Assembly: GCF_007858255.1 (NCBI RefSeq)
Contig: NZ_VFEU01000019.1
Span: forward strand, 1-64,000
Direction of reading: 5' to 3'
Source of the DNA: Pseudomonas rhodesiae
GTDB taxonomy: Bacteria; Pseudomonadota; Gammaproteobacteria; Pseudomonadales; Pseudomonadaceae
DNA: 64,000 nt
The notes under the pieces are model-generated. The model saw only the letters and a list, made by a program, of their open reading frames with translations. It was not told the DNA's origin and did no database searches. How positions within the stretch are numbered: the stretch's first letter is position 1; the number at the start of each line of letters is the position of its first letter. Made by a program: the position numbers and the translations under genes. Below are positions 7,011-14,485 of the stretch, one piece after another.

Positions 7011-7685
7011 ATGCGCGTTCTAGTTGTCGAAGACGAAATTAAAACTGCGGAATATCTTCAGCAGGGCCTATCCGAAAGCGGGTATGTCGTAGACATTGTG
7101 CACAACGGTGTTGATGCCCTTCACCTATTCAACGTCAATGTCTATTCGTTGGTTCTCCTCGATGTGAACCTCCCAGGTATCGACGGATGGGATCTGCTGG
7201 AAACCATCAGGAAATCCAGCCGGGTCCGCATCATCATGCTCACAGCCCGTGGTCGCATCAACGACAAGCTCAAGGGATTGGATGGCGGCGCGGATGACTA
7301 CTTGGTGAAGCCCTTCGAGTTTCCCGAGCTGCTTGCTCGCATCCGTTCTCTCCAGAGACGTGGCGATGAACTCGTCGAGAAGAGCTCGCTGAAGATTGCC
7401 GATCTGGAACTCGACTCCGTGCGCCATCGAGTTTTCCGTGGTGGCACACGCATCGATCTCACCACAAAAGAATTTGCGCTCCTGCACCTGCTCATGAGCA
7501 GGACGGGTGAAGCGCTGACTCGTTCCCAGATCATCTCTCTGGTCTGGGACATGAATTTTGACTGCGACACCAACGTCATCGATGTTGCGATCCGGCGATT
7601 GCGCTCAAAGATCGATGACCCGTTTGAAACCAAGCTCATTCATACGCTTCGTGGCGTTGGGTACGTTTTCGAGGAACGCGCATGA
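7011..7685 (+). CDS. czcR: Heavy-metal response regulator (CzcR/CopR type)
   Basis: This 224-residue OmpR/PhoB-type regulator has a receiver domain with acidic pocket VEDE, phosphoacceptor D51 in LVLLDVNLPGIDGW, the T in IIMLTARG and K in LVKPFEFPEL. A winged-helix output domain follows (residues about 125-222), ending FETKLIHTLRGVGYVF. The stop overlaps the kinase start (ATGA at 7682), so the pair is translationally coupled. CzcR and CopR are hard to separate by sequence; the nearby CzcCBA, CzcD and porin genes favour zinc/cadmium/cobalt, but copper is possible. Its likely DNA site is the repeated TTACGAAATTGTAAT-like 15-mer of this island. Confidence 0.88.
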   Translation: MRVLVVEDEIKTAEYLQQGLSESGYVVDIVHNGVDALHLFNVNVYSLVLLDVNLPGIDGWDLLETIRKSSRVRIIMLTARGRINDKLKGLDGGADDYLVKPFEFPELLARIRSLQRRGDELVEKSSLKIADLELDSVRHRVFRGGTRIDLTTKEFALLHLLMSRTGEALTRSQIISLVWDMNFDCDTNVIDVAIRRLRSKIDDPFETKLIHTLRGVGYVFEERA

Positions 7686-9100
7686 GTCCGTTCAGCCTGG
7701 CTGCAAAGCTAGGGTTCAAAGTCGGGTTGATGAGCGCAGCATTACTGCTTCTGTTCGCGACCTTTGGCTACTTGATGGTGGGTCAAGCGCTGGAAAGAAA
7801 TGCCAGAGCAGACCTAGAAGTGAAGATGGCAGGCATGGCTCACAACCTGTCCACTATCAACGATATCTCCGGCGTCAACGCGGATGCGCACCAGCTAGTT
7901 GATTTGGTCATGGGCCATAACAACCTGTACGTGAGCATATTCGATACATCAACAAAGCAGGTACCTTTGCTCTCGATAGGCTCAAAGCAGGTCAATCTGG
8001 AGGTGCACAAGTTCCAGCCGGCTGCGCAGCCTAAAGAGCATGAATGGCGTGATACCCAGGACCGCCCACTGTTGAGCGCTTCTCGTATCATGCGCTTAGC
8101 CGATGGAACCGAAGTCAGCGTCTACATGACCATGGACCAGTCATCCAGTGAGGCCCTGCTCGATGCATTGCTGACCTGGGCCCTGATGATGTCGCCCGTC
8201 ATCCTCGCATTGATCTTGGCCATCGCTTGGTGGACCGTGCGCCGCGGACTGCTACCTCTGACCAAGTTCTTGAAAGTTGCCTCGAAAATCTCCACCGAGA
8301 GCCTGGACCATCGCCTGCCAACGGATGGAATGCCCTCAGAGCTTAAAGAGCTCGCTGACGGCATTAACATCATGCTGGCTCGCCTAGATGACGGTGTGCA
8401 GCAGCTTTCTCAATTCTCTGACGATCTTGCTCACGAGTTGCGTGCACCGCTTTCCAACCTGATGGGTAAGGCCCAGGTTGCCTTGACCAGAGAACGATCG
8501 CTTCAAGAGTACCGGGAAGTGCTGGAATCGTGCACAGAAGAGCTGGACCGCATGAGCCGGATGGTTTCCGACATGCTGTTCCTGGCTCAGGTCAGTCACC
8601 CAGCATCCATGGTGGAGTTTGAACCCGTGTCGCTGGTCGACGAGGTTGAGCGTGTATGCGATCTCTTCAGCATTTCGGCAGAAGAAGGCGAGATCCAGCT
8701 GCAAATCTCTGGCAATGAGGACGTAGTGCGCGGTAATCGTCTCATGATTCAACGGGCCGTCTCGAACCTGGTGTCAAATGCTATTCGCTACTGCCCACGC
8801 GGCCGCACGGTCTACGTGAAGGTGCAACACGGTACGAGCGGTACGACATTGAGTGTCGGCAACCCGGGCCGGGGGATCGCGAGGGAACACCATGCGCATT
8901 TGTTTGAACGTTTCTATCGAGTGGACAAGAGCCGAGCACGGAGTGAGGGCGGTACCGGTCTAGGCTTAGCCATCGTTCAGTCGATTATGAGCTTGCATCA
9001 GGGCTCGGCGAGCGTGGAAGTAACCGAAGAGAACTTCACGTGGTTCCACCTTCACTTTCCCGAAGCCCAGTTTAAAGAACCTGTAATGGCTGCTGCTTAA
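7682..9100 (+). CDS. czcS: Heavy-metal sensor histidine kinase (CzcS/CopS type)
   Basis: This 472-residue membrane kinase senses periplasmic metal and phosphorylates the regulator encoded just upstream. There is a TM helix at residues 15-35, a periplasmic domain of about 135 residues, a second TM (about 165-190), a HAMP linker, the dimerisation box with H251 in DDLAHELRAPLSNL, and the ATPase domain with N box (LVSNAIRYCPRG), G1 (VGNPGRGI) and G2 (GGTGLGLAIV). All catalytic boxes are intact. It matches the heavy-metal sensor kinase subfamily in layout and length. A terminator follows at 9117. Confidence 0.88.
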   Translation: MSPFSLAAKLGFKVGLMSAALLLLFATFGYLMVGQALERNARADLEVKMAGMAHNLSTINDISGVNADAHQLVDLVMGHNNLYVSIFDTSTKQVPLLSIGSKQVNLEVHKFQPAAQPKEHEWRDTQDRPLLSASRIMRLADGTEVSVYMTMDQSSSEALLDALLTWALMMSPVILALILAIAWWTVRRGLLPLTKFLKVASKISTESLDHRLPTDGMPSELKELADGINIMLARLDDGVQQLSQFSDDLAHELRAPLSNLMGKAQVALTRERSLQEYREVLESCTEELDRMSRMVSDMLFLAQVSHPASMVEFEPVSLVDEVERVCDLFSISAEEGEIQLQISGNEDVVRGNRLMIQRAVSNLVSNAIRYCPRGRTVYVKVQHGTSGTTLSVGNPGRGIAREHHAHLFERFYRVDKSRARSEGGTGLGLAIVQSIMSLHQGSASVEVTEENFTWFHLHFPEAQFKEPVMAAA

Positions 9101-9116
9101 CCAGCGCAGACATGCA

Positions 9117-9145
9117 TAAGCCCGTCAATTGACGGGCTTTTTTGT
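9117..9145 (+). terminator. Intrinsic terminator after czcS
   Basis: AAGCCCGTCA and TGACGGGCTT form a 10-bp stem with a very short AT loop, followed by TTTTTGTG. The IS3 element starts nine bases later. Confidence 0.85.
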
Positions 9146-9171
9146 GTGCAAGCTGAATCGCCCCGGGCTTT

Positions 9172-10053
9172 CTAGACACTCTCAAGGCTCGCTGCGTAAC
9201 GCTTTTCAAACTCTACCGGTGACAGCTGATTGTTGAAACTGTGGCGTCGTTTTGGGTTGTAAAACATCTCGATGTAATCGAACACATCATCTCGAGCATC
9301 CTGGCGTGTAGTGTAGATTTTACGCTTGATCCGTTCCCGCTTCAGCAACTGGAAAAAGCTCTCCGCCACAGCGTTGTCGTGGCAATTACCTCGACGACTC
9401 ATGCTGGCTACCAGGTTGTTAGCTTTCAAGAAGCTTCGCCAGTCTGAGCTGCTGTACTGACTGCCTTGATCCGAGTGGATCATCACCTCTTGCTTCGGCT
9501 TACGTCTCCAAACCGCCATCAGCAGTGCATCAATGGCTACGTCGCTGGTCATCTGCGACTTCATTGACCAACCAATGATCTGGCGTGAAAACAGATCGAG
9601 CACCACGGCCAAATACAGCCAGCCTTCATATGTTCGGATGTAGGTAATGTCTGTGACCCAAACTTTGTTGGGTTCTCTGACATCGAATTGGCGCTTCAGT
9701 AAGTTCGGTGAGGCAACGGCTGGCTTACCGCCGTATTTTCCAGGCCTCCGTCGATACCCAGTCTGAGAACGTAAACCTTCAAGGCGCATCAACCTAGCCA
9801 CCCGGTGACGGCCACAGCTCTCACCAACCTCTCGCAGGTCATCATGGATCTTTCGATAGCCATAAACGCCACCGCTTTCCAGCCAGGAGTGTTTGATCAA
9901 TCCAAGCAGTCGCTGATCGTCCTTGGCTCGCGCAGATTTTGGTTCTGATAGCCACGCGTAGTAGCCGCTGGGATGAACCTTGAGCGTCAGGCAAAGCCGT
10001 CGAATCGCGTAATGACCCGCTTGCTGCTTAATAAAGGCGTACTTCAGCCGCAC
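9172..10053 (-). CDS. IS3-family transposase OrfB (DDE integrase domain)
   Basis: The 293-residue product contains an HTH_21-type segment (GVYGYRKIHDDL) and the rve integrase core: WVTDITYIRT (first D), IHSDQGSQYSS (second D), and the E in NAVAESFFQLLKRE. It starts at a GTG at 10053, 10 bases inside the end of orfA, but is normally made as an OrfAB fusion: a -1 shift at the A6G run (complement of 10077-10083) keeps the frame open through GRRVLCQGVRLKYAF. All three catalytic residues are present, so the element may be active. Confidence 0.9.
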   Translation of the reverse strand: MRLKYAFIKQQAGHYAIRRLCLTLKVHPSGYYAWLSEPKSARAKDDQRLLGLIKHSWLESGGVYGYRKIHDDLREVGESCGRHRVARLMRLEGLRSQTGYRRRPGKYGGKPAVASPNLLKRQFDVREPNKVWVTDITYIRTYEGWLYLAVVLDLFSRQIIGWSMKSQMTSDVAIDALLMAVWRRKPKQEVMIHSDQGSQYSSSDWRSFLKANNLVASMSRRGNCHDNAVAESFFQLLKRERIKRKIYTTRQDARDDVFDYIEMFYNPKRRHSFNNQLSPVEFEKRYAASLESV

Positions 10054-10322
10054 TCCTTGGCAAAGTACGCGGCGGCCTTTTTTAAGATGTCTCGCTCCTC
10101 CGTCACCCGTTTCAGCTCGGCACGTAGACGACGAACCTCAGCGCTCTGATCATCCTCCTCAACGCGCTGTTCCTGAGGCTTGGTGTAGCGCCTAACCCAG
10201 GCATAGAGGCTGTGCACAGACACACCCAATCGTGCAGCCACCTCCGAGACAGGAAGCTGCTTTTCGGTCACTTGCTTGACCGCCTGGATTTTGAATTCTT
10301 CGGGATAACGCTGGTTGCTCAT
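10044..10322 (-). CDS. IS3-family transposase OrfA
   Basis: The 92-residue protein has an HTH domain (SNQRYPEEFKIQAVKQV, then LPVSEVAARLGVSVHSLYAW) and a C-terminal leucine-zipper region (RRLRAELKRVTEERDILKK). The slippery A6G lies in the ILKKAAAY codons and allows the -1 shift that produces the OrfAB transposase. It is a different IS from the one at base 1, whose OrfA begins with another sequence. Confidence 0.9.
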   Translation of the reverse strand: MSNQRYPEEFKIQAVKQVTEKQLPVSEVAARLGVSVHSLYAWVRRYTKPQEQRVEEDDQSAEVRRLRAELKRVTEERDILKKAAAYFAKECG

Positions 10323-10449
10323 GGCACCTCCTAATGGGCCTCATTTTAAGGCTTGGAGGTGTCTACGAAACTAGGGGCGATTCAATAACGGCCGGCACAG
10401 GGCGAAACAATCTGTCGGCTGCTAGCACTTAACACACGAGAGGCAAGCA

Positions 10450-11757
10450 ATGATCCGTTCTTCGAACATGCGGGAAAAGCTGTTGGTCGCTGCAATAGTA
10501 GGCACATTTTCCTCGCAAGCATTTTCCGGAACAGTCACTACCGACGGAGCTGACCTAGTTCTAAAAACCAAGGGCGGTCTTGAACTTTCTACCACCGACA
10601 AGGAATTCAGCTTCAAATTGGGCGGTCGCGTTCAGGCCGACTATGGCCGATTCGACGGTGTCTTCACCAAGAACGGCGATACCGCAGATGCGGCCTACTT
10701 CCGTCGCGCCTACATCGAGTTCGGCGGCACTCTGTACCGAGACTGGAAATACCAGGTCAACTATGACCTGTCCCGCAACACTGGTAACGACTCCGATGGC
10801 TACTTTGATGAGGCCAGCCTGACGTACACCGGCTTCGCCCCAGTCCAGCTGCGTTTCGGCCGCTTCTACACCGATTTCGGTCTTGAGAAGGCAACCAGCT
10901 CGAAGTGGACAACTGCCATGGAGCGAAACCTCTCCTACGACGTAGCCGACTGGATCAACGACAACGCCGGCATGGGTGTTCAGGCGACCAGCACCATCGC
11001 TGACATGGCCTACCTGTCGGGTAGCGTTTTCAGCGAAACCAACAACGACTCCGACGGTGACAGCACCAAGCGCTACAACGTGCGTGGTGTTTTCGCACCG
11101 CTGCACTCTGACGGTAATGTCCTGCATGTCGGTGCCCAGTATGCCTATCGCGACCTCAAGGACAGCGCCGTCGACACCCGTATACGCTCGCGCCTGGGCG
11201 TTCGCGGTGTAGACACCAACGGCGGCGGCGATGCGGGAACCAACGGCAATCGCATGCTGTTCGGTGGTGCTGCTGCGCAAGAAGGCCTTTGGGACAACGA
11301 TTCGGTCTGGGGCGTTGAAGGCGCCTGGGCCACGGGTCCATTCTCCGTTCAAGCTGAGTACCTTCGCCGCAAGCTGAAGGCTGATCAGTCCGCCAATGAC
11401 ATGAAGGCTTCGGGTTACTACGCACAGATGGCGTACACGCTGACCGGCGAACCGCGAATTTATAAGCTCGACGGCGCGAAATTCGACACCATCAAGCCAC
11501 AGAACAAAGATCTGGGCGCCTGGGAAGTTTTCTACCGCTTCGACGATATCAAGGTCGAGGATGGCAATCTGGTTGCCACCGCGGACCAATCCGATGAACG
11601 CAAGGCCAAGAGCCACACGGTCGGCGTGAACTGGTACGTCAACGAGGCGGTGAAAGTCAGTGCCAACTACATCAACGTGCGCACAGACAACAACGAAAAC
11701 ACTGTCGGCGACGACAAAGGCAACGCCTTCATCACTCGCCTACAATACGTGTTCTGA
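10450..11757 (+). CDS. OprO/OprP-family outer-membrane porin
   Basis: The 435-residue product has a signal peptide (KLLVAAIVGTFSSQAFS) and a beta-barrel that fits the phosphate-selective porin O/P family: FKLGGRVQADYGRFDGVF, AYFRRAYIEFGGTLYRDW, VQLRFGRFYTDFGLEKAT, and a terminal phenylalanine in RLQYVF required for outer-membrane insertion. The ATG at 10450 follows GAGAGG at 10438-10443. The substrate is uncertain; homologues in metal islands are often induced by copper or zinc, and phosphate or pyrophosphate uptake is the best-known role of the family. The preceding IS3 leaves only 65 bases upstream, so native regulation may be disturbed. A strong terminator follows. Confidence 0.85.
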   Translation: MIRSSNMREKLLVAAIVGTFSSQAFSGTVTTDGADLVLKTKGGLELSTTDKEFSFKLGGRVQADYGRFDGVFTKNGDTADAAYFRRAYIEFGGTLYRDWKYQVNYDLSRNTGNDSDGYFDEASLTYTGFAPVQLRFGRFYTDFGLEKATSSKWTTAMERNLSYDVADWINDNAGMGVQATSTIADMAYLSGSVFSETNNDSDGDSTKRYNVRGVFAPLHSDGNVLHVGAQYAYRDLKDSAVDTRIRSRLGVRGVDTNGGGDAGTNGNRMLFGGAAAQEGLWDNDSVWGVEGAWATGPFSVQAEYLRRKLKADQSANDMKASGYYAQMAYTLTGEPRIYKLDGAKFDTIKPQNKDLGAWEVFYRFDDIKVEDGNLVATADQSDERKAKSHTVGVNWYVNEAVKVSANYINVRTDNNENTVGDDKGNAFITRLQYVF

Positions 11758-11776
11758 TTCCCCAATCAGGTGACAC

Positions 11777-11815
11777 AAAAAAGCCGGGAGCGCTCAGTGC
11801 ACTCCCGGCTTTTTT
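11777..11815. terminator. Bidirectional intrinsic terminator between the porin and the P-type ATPase
   Basis: AAGCCGGGAG pairs with CTCCCGGCTT around a short inner loop. Six A precede and six T follow, so it can stop both the porin transcript and the converging ATPase transcript. Confidence 0.9.
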
Positions 11816-11833
11816 GTGCGCTTCGTTCAATGA

Positions 11834-13831
11834 TCAGGCGTCTTTACGATAAGCCAACAGGCGAAGGGCATTGAACACGACAAGGAGCGTGGAACCCTCA
11901 TGAATGGCAACGGCAGCGCCGATGCTCAAGCCCATGATGGTGGAGGGAACCAGGATGGCCACGATTCCGAGGCTGACGAACAGGTTCTGGCGAATGATCG
12001 AGCGGGTGTGACGACTGAGGCCGACCGCAAAGGGAAGCTGCCGGATGTCGTCTGCCATCAGCGCGATATCGGCCGTTTCCAAGGCGACATCGGAGCCTGC
12101 CGCCCCCATTGCGATGCCTACGCTCGAATGGGCCATGGCAGGCGCATCATTCACGCCGTCGCCCACCATGGCGACTTGGGAGCTGAGGCGAAGGTTCTTG
12201 ATCGCCTGTACCTTGTCGTCTGGCATCAGATCTCCCCACGCTTCGTCCAGGCCGACTTGCCTGCCCACTGCTTCGGCGACGCGGTTGTGGTCCCCGGAAA
12301 TCATGATCATGCGGTCGATGCCCATTTCCCTGAGTTTCTGGAGTGCCTCTTTCGCTCCTTCTCGGGGGGTGTCCAACAAGCCGATCACCCCCAGATCCTT
12401 GTCAGCACGGCGCACCACCATGGTAGTGCGGCCCGACTGGCGCAGGCGCTCTGCTGCCTCTAGGGCGGCTTTGCTAAGGGCCGGAATGGCGTCGGCACCG
12501 AACATCTCGACTTTGCCAATCCAGACGAACTGATCATCCAGCTCAGCGCGTACGCCGCGGCCAACCAGGTTTTTCAGGTTCCTGGCCTGGTATTTGCCCC
12601 TGCTACCAATCATCTCCTCGCCGTCGCGCACGATAGCTGCGGCGAGTGGGTGGTCGCTCATAGACTCCACTGCGATAGCGACGGCCAGCAGGTCCGGAAC
12701 CTGGGTACCGGCTAGCGGTATCACATCGGTGATGCGGGGACGCCCCTCGGTCAGGGTGCCGGTTTTGTCGAAGGCCATGGCATTCAAAGAACCGAGTTCT
12801 TCGAGCGGAGCACCGCCCTTGATCAGTACCCCGCCTCTGGCAGCCCTGGCGATGCCGGAAAGAATGGCGCTGGGTGTAGCAATCGCAAGCGCACACGGGC
12901 TGGCTGCGACCAAGACCGCCATGGCACGGTAGAACGAATCACGGAATGGCTCATCGATGAAAATGCCAGCACACATCAGCCCTACCACCAGAAGCAGGAC
13001 CAAGGGGACGAACACCCTTTGGAAACGGTCTGTGAAGCGTTGAGTCGGCGACTTTCTGACCTCGGCTTCACTGACCATTTTGATGACCCGCGCCAGGGTG
13101 CTTTCCGTGGAGCGACGCGTTACTTCGACCTCAATCAGGGTTTCGCCATTGATGGTGCCGGCGAAGACTTTCGACACAGCATCCACGGCATCCGGCTTGC
13201 TGCGGGCAAGAGCGGCATCAGCGACTGGTTGCTTGTCCACCGGGACGCTCTCACCAGTCACGGGAGCCTGGTTGATGCTTGAAGAGCCTACGACCACAAA
13301 GCCATCGGCCGGCAAACGGTCATTGGGGCGTACGATGACAATGTCGCCAGGCACGAGGAGTTCTACAGGCAACTCCTTCGTGCCGTTTGTGCTCCGCACG
13401 ATGGCGGTGGCAGGGGCGAGCTTGGAAAGTGCCTCGATGGCTTTCTTGGCTCTGCCCATCGCATAGCTTTCCAGTGAATGCCCCAGGCTGAACAGGAACA
13501 ACAGCAGTGCACCTTCTGCCCAGGCGCCAATGCTCGCGGCCCCCGCTGCGGCGAGCAGCATCAGCGTGTCGATTTCGAAGCGCTTCTGGCGGATATTGCT
13601 GATCGCCTCCTTGGTGGTGAACCATCCACCGAACACGTAGGCAGATACGTACAGAACTAGCGGCAGCCTGTCGATCAGCCCGAGCTTTCCGGCCAGAACT
13701 CCGGCACCGAGCAGCGCACCACAGATCAGTGCGAAGACCAACTCGGTGTTCATGCCGAAGATGCCCCCATGCTCATGGCTGTGGCCTTCGTGCCCCGCTT
13801 GGTCGTCGGGGCGTTCAAGCAAACTTTTCAT
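11834..13831 (-). CDS. P1B-4-type heavy-metal P-type ATPase (CzcP/CoaT-like)
   Basis: This 665-residue ATP-driven exporter moves divalent metal across the inner membrane. The N-terminus lacks a CxxC metal-binding domain and has only a short His-rich tail (GHEGHSHEHGG). The membrane metal site is SPC (residues about 311-313) instead of the CPC of ZntA/CadA, and the last helices carry AIHEGSTLLVVFNALRLL. SPC plus HEGxT is the signature of the P1B-4 subgroup, which handles Co2+, Zn2+, Cd2+ or Fe2+; CzcP of Cupriavidus is an example that assists CzcCBA. DKTGTLT with D355, the TGES motif and GDGVNDAPA are intact. The ATG at 13831 follows AGAAGG. A palindrome lies upstream at 13903. Confidence 0.9.
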   Translation of the reverse strand: MKSLLERPDDQAGHEGHSHEHGGIFGMNTELVFALICGALLGAGVLAGKLGLIDRLPLVLYVSAYVFGGWFTTKEAISNIRQKRFEIDTLMLLAAAGAASIGAWAEGALLLFLFSLGHSLESYAMGRAKKAIEALSKLAPATAIVRSTNGTKELPVELLVPGDIVIVRPNDRLPADGFVVVGSSSINQAPVTGESVPVDKQPVADAALARSKPDAVDAVSKVFAGTINGETLIEVEVTRRSTESTLARVIKMVSEAEVRKSPTQRFTDRFQRVFVPLVLLLVVGLMCAGIFIDEPFRDSFYRAMAVLVAASPCALAIATPSAILSGIARAARGGVLIKGGAPLEELGSLNAMAFDKTGTLTEGRPRITDVIPLAGTQVPDLLAVAIAVESMSDHPLAAAIVRDGEEMIGSRGKYQARNLKNLVGRGVRAELDDQFVWIGKVEMFGADAIPALSKAALEAAERLRQSGRTTMVVRRADKDLGVIGLLDTPREGAKEALQKLREMGIDRMIMISGDHNRVAEAVGRQVGLDEAWGDLMPDDKVQAIKNLRLSSQVAMVGDGVNDAPAMAHSSVGIAMGAAGSDVALETADIALMADDIRQLPFAVGLSRHTRSIIRQNLFVSLGIVAILVPSTIMGLSIGAAVAIHEGSTLLVVFNALRLLAYRKDA

Positions 13832-13902
13832 AACTCGTACCTTCTGGGGTATCGCTATTGATTAGCTGAAATCTATTTCACGGCTTGCCCGAGGGCTGAT
13901 CA

Positions 13903-13921
13903 TTAAGAGTGACGCTCTTAA
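13903..13921. promoter_or_regulatory. Palindrome upstream of the P1B-4 ATPase gene
   Basis: TTAAGAG-TGACG-CTCTTAA is a perfect 7-bp inverted repeat with a 5-base spacer, 72 bases before the ATPase start. No MerR- or ArsR-type regulator gene is in the window, so the binding protein is unknown. Confidence 0.4.
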
Positions 13922-13940
13922 CAAGGCACGCAGGGGAAAT

Positions 13941-13968
13941 AAAAAATGCCAGGCTCTGCCTGGCATTT
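13941..13968 (-). terminator. Intrinsic terminator of DUF2790 copy 2
   Basis: AAATGCCAGGC and GCCTGGCATTT form an 11-bp stem with a TCT loop; the A-run at 13941-13946 gives the U tract on the minus strand. Confidence 0.85.
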
Positions 13969-14002
13969 ATGAATTCATTAATTATTCTATTCAAAGCGCT
14001 CA

Positions 14003-14326
14003 CTACTTATTGTTGATGCATTGCGAGTACATGGAGTAGCGAACCGTTTTGAGCGTACCCTGGGAGTCCTCGAAGCTCATCAACCGTGGGTAGACCTGGC
14101 AGGTGCGGGGGTCTTGAGATTGGCGCACGAATTTCGCCACATCGATTTTCATGCCGTATTTGTAATCTTGAATTTCCGGCATCGGCTTGCCATTTTTCTC
14201 GGCATACTTCGCCACAGCGGTCTGGTGGTCGTTGATATATTGCAGCTGCTTGCTTTCTGAGAAAGTGTTGGCCTGCGAAGCCATCGAGAAAACAACAAGT
14301 GCAGCAGCAATAATTAGCTTTTTCAT
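14003..14326 (-). CDS. DUF2790 family secreted protein, copy 2
   Basis: The 107-residue product starts with a signal peptide (MKKLIIAAALVVFSMASQA) and continues with the DUF2790 pattern: KPMPEIQDYKYGMKIDVAKF, a cysteine in PRTCQVYPR, MSFEDSQGTLKTVRYS and the terminal QCINNK. It is clearly paralogous to the protein at 5995, with the same cysteine spacing. Unlike that copy it has no terminator in front; a CzcR-like site lies 75 bases upstream (14400). It sits between the P-type ATPase and czcA. The role is unknown; periplasmic metal binding is a guess from location. Confidence 0.82.
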   Translation of the reverse strand: MKKLIIAAALVVFSMASQANTFSESKQLQYINDHQTAVAKYAEKNGKPMPEIQDYKYGMKIDVAKFVRQSQDPRTCQVYPRLMSFEDSQGTLKTVRYSMYSQCINNK

Positions 14327-14399
14327 AATAACCTCTCAAATTCAAATCTTCTCGGGCGTAACTTTAGCAACGCATAGGCATCACTGGCATGACGAGAAA

Positions 14400-14414
14400 C
14401 CTACAATTTTGAAA
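14400..14414 (-). promoter_or_regulatory. Putative CzcR/CopR-type site upstream of DUF2790 copy 2
   Basis: The minus strand reads TTTCAAAATTGTAGG, 11 of 15 matches to the shared TTACGAAATTGTAAT and the weakest of the seven copies. It lies 74 bases before the start codon, facing the gene. Confidence 0.35.
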
Positions 14415-14445
14415 GGTAAGTGCATCTGGCTCATATAAAACAAAA

Positions 14446-14471
14446 AAGCCCACAACGTGTGTTGTGGGCTT
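14446..14471 (-). terminator. Intrinsic terminator of the czcCBA operon
   Basis: AAGCCCACAAC and GTTGTGGGCTT pair over a GTGT loop, with an A-run at 14442-14447 supplying the U tract on the minus strand. It lies 15 bases after czcA. Confidence 0.9.
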
Positions 14472-14485
14472 CTCTTTAGTGGCTA

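Larger units (their letters stand above)
9154..10384 (-). mobile_element. Complete IS3-family insertion sequence (1,231 bp)
   Basis: The ends are imperfect inverted repeats: TGAATCGCCCCGGGCTTTCT at 9154, and on the other strand from 10384 TGAATCGCCCCTAGTTTCGT; the first 11 bases are identical. Inside are orfA and orfB with a -1 frameshift window. The flanks (AGC left, ATA right) show no 3-bp target duplication. It sits between the czcS terminator and the porin start, where the porin promoter would be expected. Confidence 0.9.

Noticed and set aside
10561..11616. 351-codon open frame antisense to the OprO/P-like porin
   Set aside because: It is the shadow of a beta-barrel gene with clear signal peptide and C-terminal Phe; the antisense product fits no family.
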